From NCBI GenBank assembly GCA_044345075.1, contig JBIJBU010000084.1:1-8028 (forward strand): 8,028 bases of DNA, in the 5' to 3' direction. The DNA comes from CAIKZY01 sp044345075 (GTDB taxonomy: Bacteria > Actinomycetota > Actinomycetes > S36-B12). The notes under the pieces are model-generated. The model ran no database searches. It was not told where the DNA came from and worked only from the letters and a program-made list of their open reading frames with translations. Shown here piece after piece: positions 5,855-8,028 of this stretch. The translations under genes and the position numbers were made by a program. The first letter of the stretch is position 1, and each line of letters starts with the position of its first letter.

Positions 5855-5898
5855 TCAGACCTCAGAGTTGTTCCGTTGGACCCGCGTAGAGTGTTGCC
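5855..5898 (+). promoter_or_regulatory. Spacer with candidate leaderless promoter for SURF1
   Basis: TAGAGT (5887-5892) fits the TANNNT -10 consensus and ends 6 bases before ATG 5899. No Shine-Dalgarno precedes the ATG (the bases before it are GTGTTGCC), so a transcript starting at or beside the ATG is plausible. A possible -35 TTGTTC (5868-5873) is spaced too closely (13 bases) to be convincing. SURF1 may therefore have its own promoter in addition to read-through from the DUF3099 gene. Confidence 0.42.
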
Positions 5899-6603
5899 AT
5901 GCTGAGCCTGCTGCGCACCCGGCGCTGGCTCTCCTTTACCGCCGTCGTGATCATCGTCATCATTGCCTTCGGTCTGCTCAGCCGATGGCAGTGGTCGCGA
6001 GCCGAGGAAAAGCAGGTTCTGAACTCGAGCATGGTCAGTGCGAGAGACCAAGACCCCATAACTCCTGCCAACGCTGCGACCGAGTGGACCCCCGTACGCA
6101 TTACCGGTTCCTACGACATTACGAACGAAGTTGTGGTGAGAAAGCGTCCCCAGGAGACAGTCAACGGATTCTGGGTCATGACCCCACTGAATTCGGCTGA
6201 CGGCACAGTCTGGGTCAATCGCGGCTGGTTGCGTGCCGACGGCAACGCCACGACATACCCGGATGTGCCTTCTGCCCCCGCGGGAGAGGTAACGGTCACC
6301 GGACTGTGGCGAGACTGGCAGCAGGCGCGCACCACATCAGGGTTGCCGCCCGGGATGATCTCCGATGTTGACCCCGATGTGCTCCCCGTACCCACACCCC
6401 TCGACGGCTTCGTACAGCTCACGGAGTCGCAGCCTGAGCAGACCGGACTAGCGGGAACTCAGTTACCCGAGATCGATGACGTGCAGAACATCTCCTACGC
6501 CGTTCAGTGGATACTCTTCGCGGTCGTGTGTATCGGCGGATGGTTCTTCTTCCTGCGTCGCGAGGCACGCGAGGACTCACGCAAGTCTGCCCAGGAGGAC
6601 TAA
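5899..6603 (+). CDS. SURF1-family cytochrome c oxidase assembly protein
   Basis: The 234-residue protein has the SURF1 layout of two membrane helices flanking an extracytoplasmic domain. Helix 1 is at about 10-29 (WLSFTAVVIIVIIAFGLLSRW) and is followed by WQWSRAEEK. The external domain holds family motifs: EWTPVRITGSYD (62-73), VVVRKRPQE and GFWVMTPL (90-97), VWVNRGWL (104-111) and VTVTGLWRD (131-139). Helix 2 is at about 203-219 within NISYAVQWILFAVVCIGGWFF, containing the conserved YAxQW. SURF1 proteins help insert haem a into subunit I of aa3-type oxidase, implying aerobic respiration. The ATG has no Shine-Dalgarno. The stop overlaps the next start as TAATG. The family call is firm, though direct function in this organism is inferred. 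Confidence 0.92.
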   Translation: MLSLLRTRRWLSFTAVVIIVIIAFGLLSRWQWSRAEEKQVLNSSMVSARDQDPITPANAATEWTPVRITGSYDITNEVVVRKRPQETVNGFWVMTPLNSADGTVWVNRGWLRADGNATTYPDVPSAPAGEVTVTGLWRDWQQARTTSGLPPGMISDVDPDVLPVPTPLDGFVQLTESQPEQTGLAGTQLPEIDDVQNISYAVQWILFAVVCIGGWFFFLRREAREDSRKSAQED

Positions 6604-7382
6604 TGGATCTCGAACTCTTATCGCGTACCTACATCGTCAGTGGCGGCACCAAAGGTCTGGGCCTTGCCACCGCTGAGGCCCTGGTGCGAGAAGGCGCCAA
6701 TGTCGTTCTCCTGGCACGTGATGACACCCGACTGCAGGCGGTTCGTGAGCGTCTAGGCTCTGCTGCAGCCACCCTCGCGGGCGACCTTGACGACCCCACG
6801 CTTGCCCAGCGCGCGATAGAGGTGGCCCACGAGCGCTTTGGACGTCTCGACGGGGCGCTCGTCAGCGTTGGAGGTCCACCGGCTGGCACCGTTCTGAGCA
6901 CGACCGATGACCAGTGGAGTGCAGCGTTCGGAACTGTGTTCCTGGGCGGTCTTCGGCTGATGCGCGAGGTGGCACGATCATGCTCAATGGAGGTCTCGGC
7001 ACGTGCAGGTCGGGGGGCTTCAATCGTGGTCGTTCTCTCAAGCTCCGCGATTCAGGTGCTGTCAGGCATATCAATTAGCAACGGATTGCGACCGGGCCTG
7101 GCCATGCTGGTCACTGACCTCGCAGATGAGGTTGGCCCCACGGATGTCCGAGTGAATGGACTGATGCCAGGCCGCTTCGATACCGAAAGAGTCCGTGAAC
7201 TCGACGCAGCATCAGGTGACGCGGATGCGAATCGAGAGAGACTCAGCGCAGCAATTCCGCTTCGACGCTATGGCCGTGCAGAGGAGTTCGCCCAGGTTGC
7301 GACCTTCCTGCTGAGCCCGGCATCGTCCTATGTGTCCGGAACCGTGATCGCTGTCGATGGAGGATCGACACGAGTGCCGTAA
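6603..7382 (+). CDS. SDR-fold oxidoreductase homologue with degenerate catalytic site (BKR-like)
   Basis: The 259-residue protein has an SDR fold. It has a cofactor motif SGGTKGLG (13-20), SVGG (88-91) where NAG is expected, SSS (146-148), PGRFDTERV (189-197) and a C-terminal YVSGTVIAVDGG like FabG. Aligned with the FabG in this window, the catalytic Tyr and Lys of YxxxK are replaced by S159 and R163 in ISISNGLRPGL, while the preceding Ser (S146) remains. From memory, this SNxLRxG form defines a known BKR-like SDR subgroup that lacks the standard tetrad, so it is probably a real subfamily and not decay. The reaction is unknown. The start ATG 6603 overlaps the SURF1 stop by one base and has AGGAGG (6593-6598). 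An upstream in-frame start at 6507 lies inside SURF1 and is rejected. The 3' end overlaps the next gene by 55 bases. Confidence 0.87.
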   Translation: MDLELLSRTYIVSGGTKGLGLATAEALVREGANVVLLARDDTRLQAVRERLGSAAATLAGDLDDPTLAQRAIEVAHERFGRLDGALVSVGGPPAGTVLSTTDDQWSAAFGTVFLGGLRLMREVARSCSMEVSARAGRGASIVVVLSSSAIQVLSGISISNGLRPGLAMLVTDLADEVGPTDVRVNGLMPGRFDTERVRELDAASGDADANRERLSAAIPLRRYGRAEEFAQVATFLLSPASSYVSGTVIAVDGGSTRVP

Positions 7383-8028
7383 GAGGCCGCTAGACGCTCG
7401 AAACCTTCATCGAGGCTTATCTGGGGACTCCAGTCGAGTGCCACTCGAGTTTCCCGTTGATCAAACCAATGGGCGGTTGCAAGTTGTTCGACCAGGAATG
7501 AGGTCAACGGCGGCTCCGAATCTCCCCACACGCGTTCAGCGATAGCACCGGCTCGGTAAGCGGCAGCGGCGGGAACGCTTCTATGCGGTGGTTCGAGTCC
7601 GGCTGCCCGGCAAATGAGCTCAAGCAGCTCGGCGACAGTGCGGGGCTCACCGTTGCTCACCACGAACGCACGCCCAGCGTTCACCTTGCAGGTGTCCAGC
7701 GCAGCAATGAGGGCATCAGCGGCGTTATCGATGTAGGTGGTGTCTATCAGCGCGTAGCCATGATCGACGAGGAAGAGTCGTCCTGCCCTGGCTCGAGAGA
7801 TTATCCGTCCGATCAGTTGCTCATCACCTGGACCCCAGATGAGGTGAGGCCGTACCGCGCACACAGAAAACTCAGCGTCAGATGATGCCAGGGCAAGAAG
7901 CTCTGCTTCTGCCTTAGTGCGCGCGTAATTGCCTCGGGCACGCACAGGATCAGCTGGCTGAGCCTGATCTCCGTGGATGGCACGGCCGAGATGGGCCACC
8001 GATGGGGTCGAGACGTGCACGAATGAAT
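7328..8028 (-). CDS. NAD(P)-dependent extended SDR, 3-beta-HSD/OleD-like, N-terminus cut by the window edge
   Basis: The minus-strand frame enters from the right edge open (SFVHVSTPSV, with no start needed) and ends at TAG 7330-7328. The visible 232 residues or so are the C-terminal two-thirds of an extended SDR. The Ser/Thr motif is HVSTPS. The catalytic YxxxK is YARTK (Tyr codon 7927-7925, Lys codon 7915-7913). Then come AVRPHLIWGPGD, LIDTTYIDNAADALIAAL, and AFVVSNGEPRTVAELLELI. This pattern is typical of 3-beta-hydroxysteroid dehydrogenase-type enzymes and of OleD-like 2-alkyl-3-oxoalkanoate reductases. Without the N-terminal Rossmann motif or ole neighbours, the substrate cannot be chosen. 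The last 18 residues or so are encoded in the 55 bases shared, in antisense, with the preceding SDR gene, and may be a lineage-specific tail. GTG 8020 is internal and is not the start. Confidence 0.85.
   Translation of the reverse strand, partial: SFVHVSTPSVAHLGRAIHGDQAQPADPVRARGNYARTKAEAELLALASSDAEFSVCAVRPHLIWGPGDEQLIGRIISRARAGRLFLVDHGYALIDTTYIDNAADALIAALDTCKVNAGRAFVVSNGEPRTVAELLELICRAAGLEPPHRSVPAAAAYRAGAIAERVWGDSEPPLTSFLVEQLATAHWFDQRETRVALDWSPQISLDEGFERLAASYGTRVDPPSTAITVPDT

Noticed and set aside
6507..6602. Earlier start for the degenerate SDR inside SURF1
   Set aside because: The extra residues are out of frame with SURF1's conserved C-terminal helix and are not SDR-like. ATG 6603 has AGGAGG and the TAATG overlap.

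Overview
The window looks like ordinary, tightly packed core chromosome of an actinobacterium (Actinomycetota). The GC content is in the high fifties by eye. The evidence is an InhA-type enoyl reductase next to FabG, a SerB with two ACT domains (SerB2-like), a DUF3099 membrane protein beside SURF1, and several starts that look leaderless. The genus cannot be resolved. There is no mobile element, CRISPR array, tRNA or rRNA, and no gene-free stretch longer than about 105 bases.

Layout, left to right. (1) Positions 1-1939, minus strand: a three-gene operon read right to left, made of a soluble ABC ATPase, a TauE/SafE-type permease that starts in a 4-base overlap, and a membrane-anchored secreted protein cut by the left edge. 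(2) Positions 1991-3217, plus strand: serB, divergent from the ABC gene across only 51 bases. (3) Positions 3210-5419, minus strand: dodecin, fabG, an inhA-like fabI and a SixA-type phosphohistidine phosphatase, all overlapping or within 17 bases of each other. This is a type II fatty acid synthesis operon headed by a flavin-storage protein. (4) Positions 5525-7382, plus strand: a DUF3099 protein, SURF1 (cytochrome oxidase assembly), and an SDR-fold protein that has lost the catalytic Tyr and Lys. (5) Positions 7328-8028, minus strand: an extended-SDR (3-beta-HSD/OleD-like) enzyme cut by the right edge, overlapping the previous gene tail to tail by 55 bases.

How the genes fit together. FabG and FabI carry out the two reductions of the fatty acid elongation cycle. 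Dodecin would buffer flavins. SurF1 and DUF3099 belong to the cell envelope and respiratory side. SerB makes serine. The most noteworthy non-coding feature is a 27-base near-perfect palindrome centred at 5475. It lies between the divergent dodecin-fabG-fabI-sixA and DUF3099-SURF1-SDR units, and each half ends in an outward-facing -10-like hexamer, so it is a good candidate for a shared operator. A second theme is TAGNNT hexamers 6-7 bases before three start codons without a usable Shine-Dalgarno sequence, which suggests leaderless transcripts. I see no convincing undescribed system. The unusual points are regulatory architecture and one degenerate SDR.
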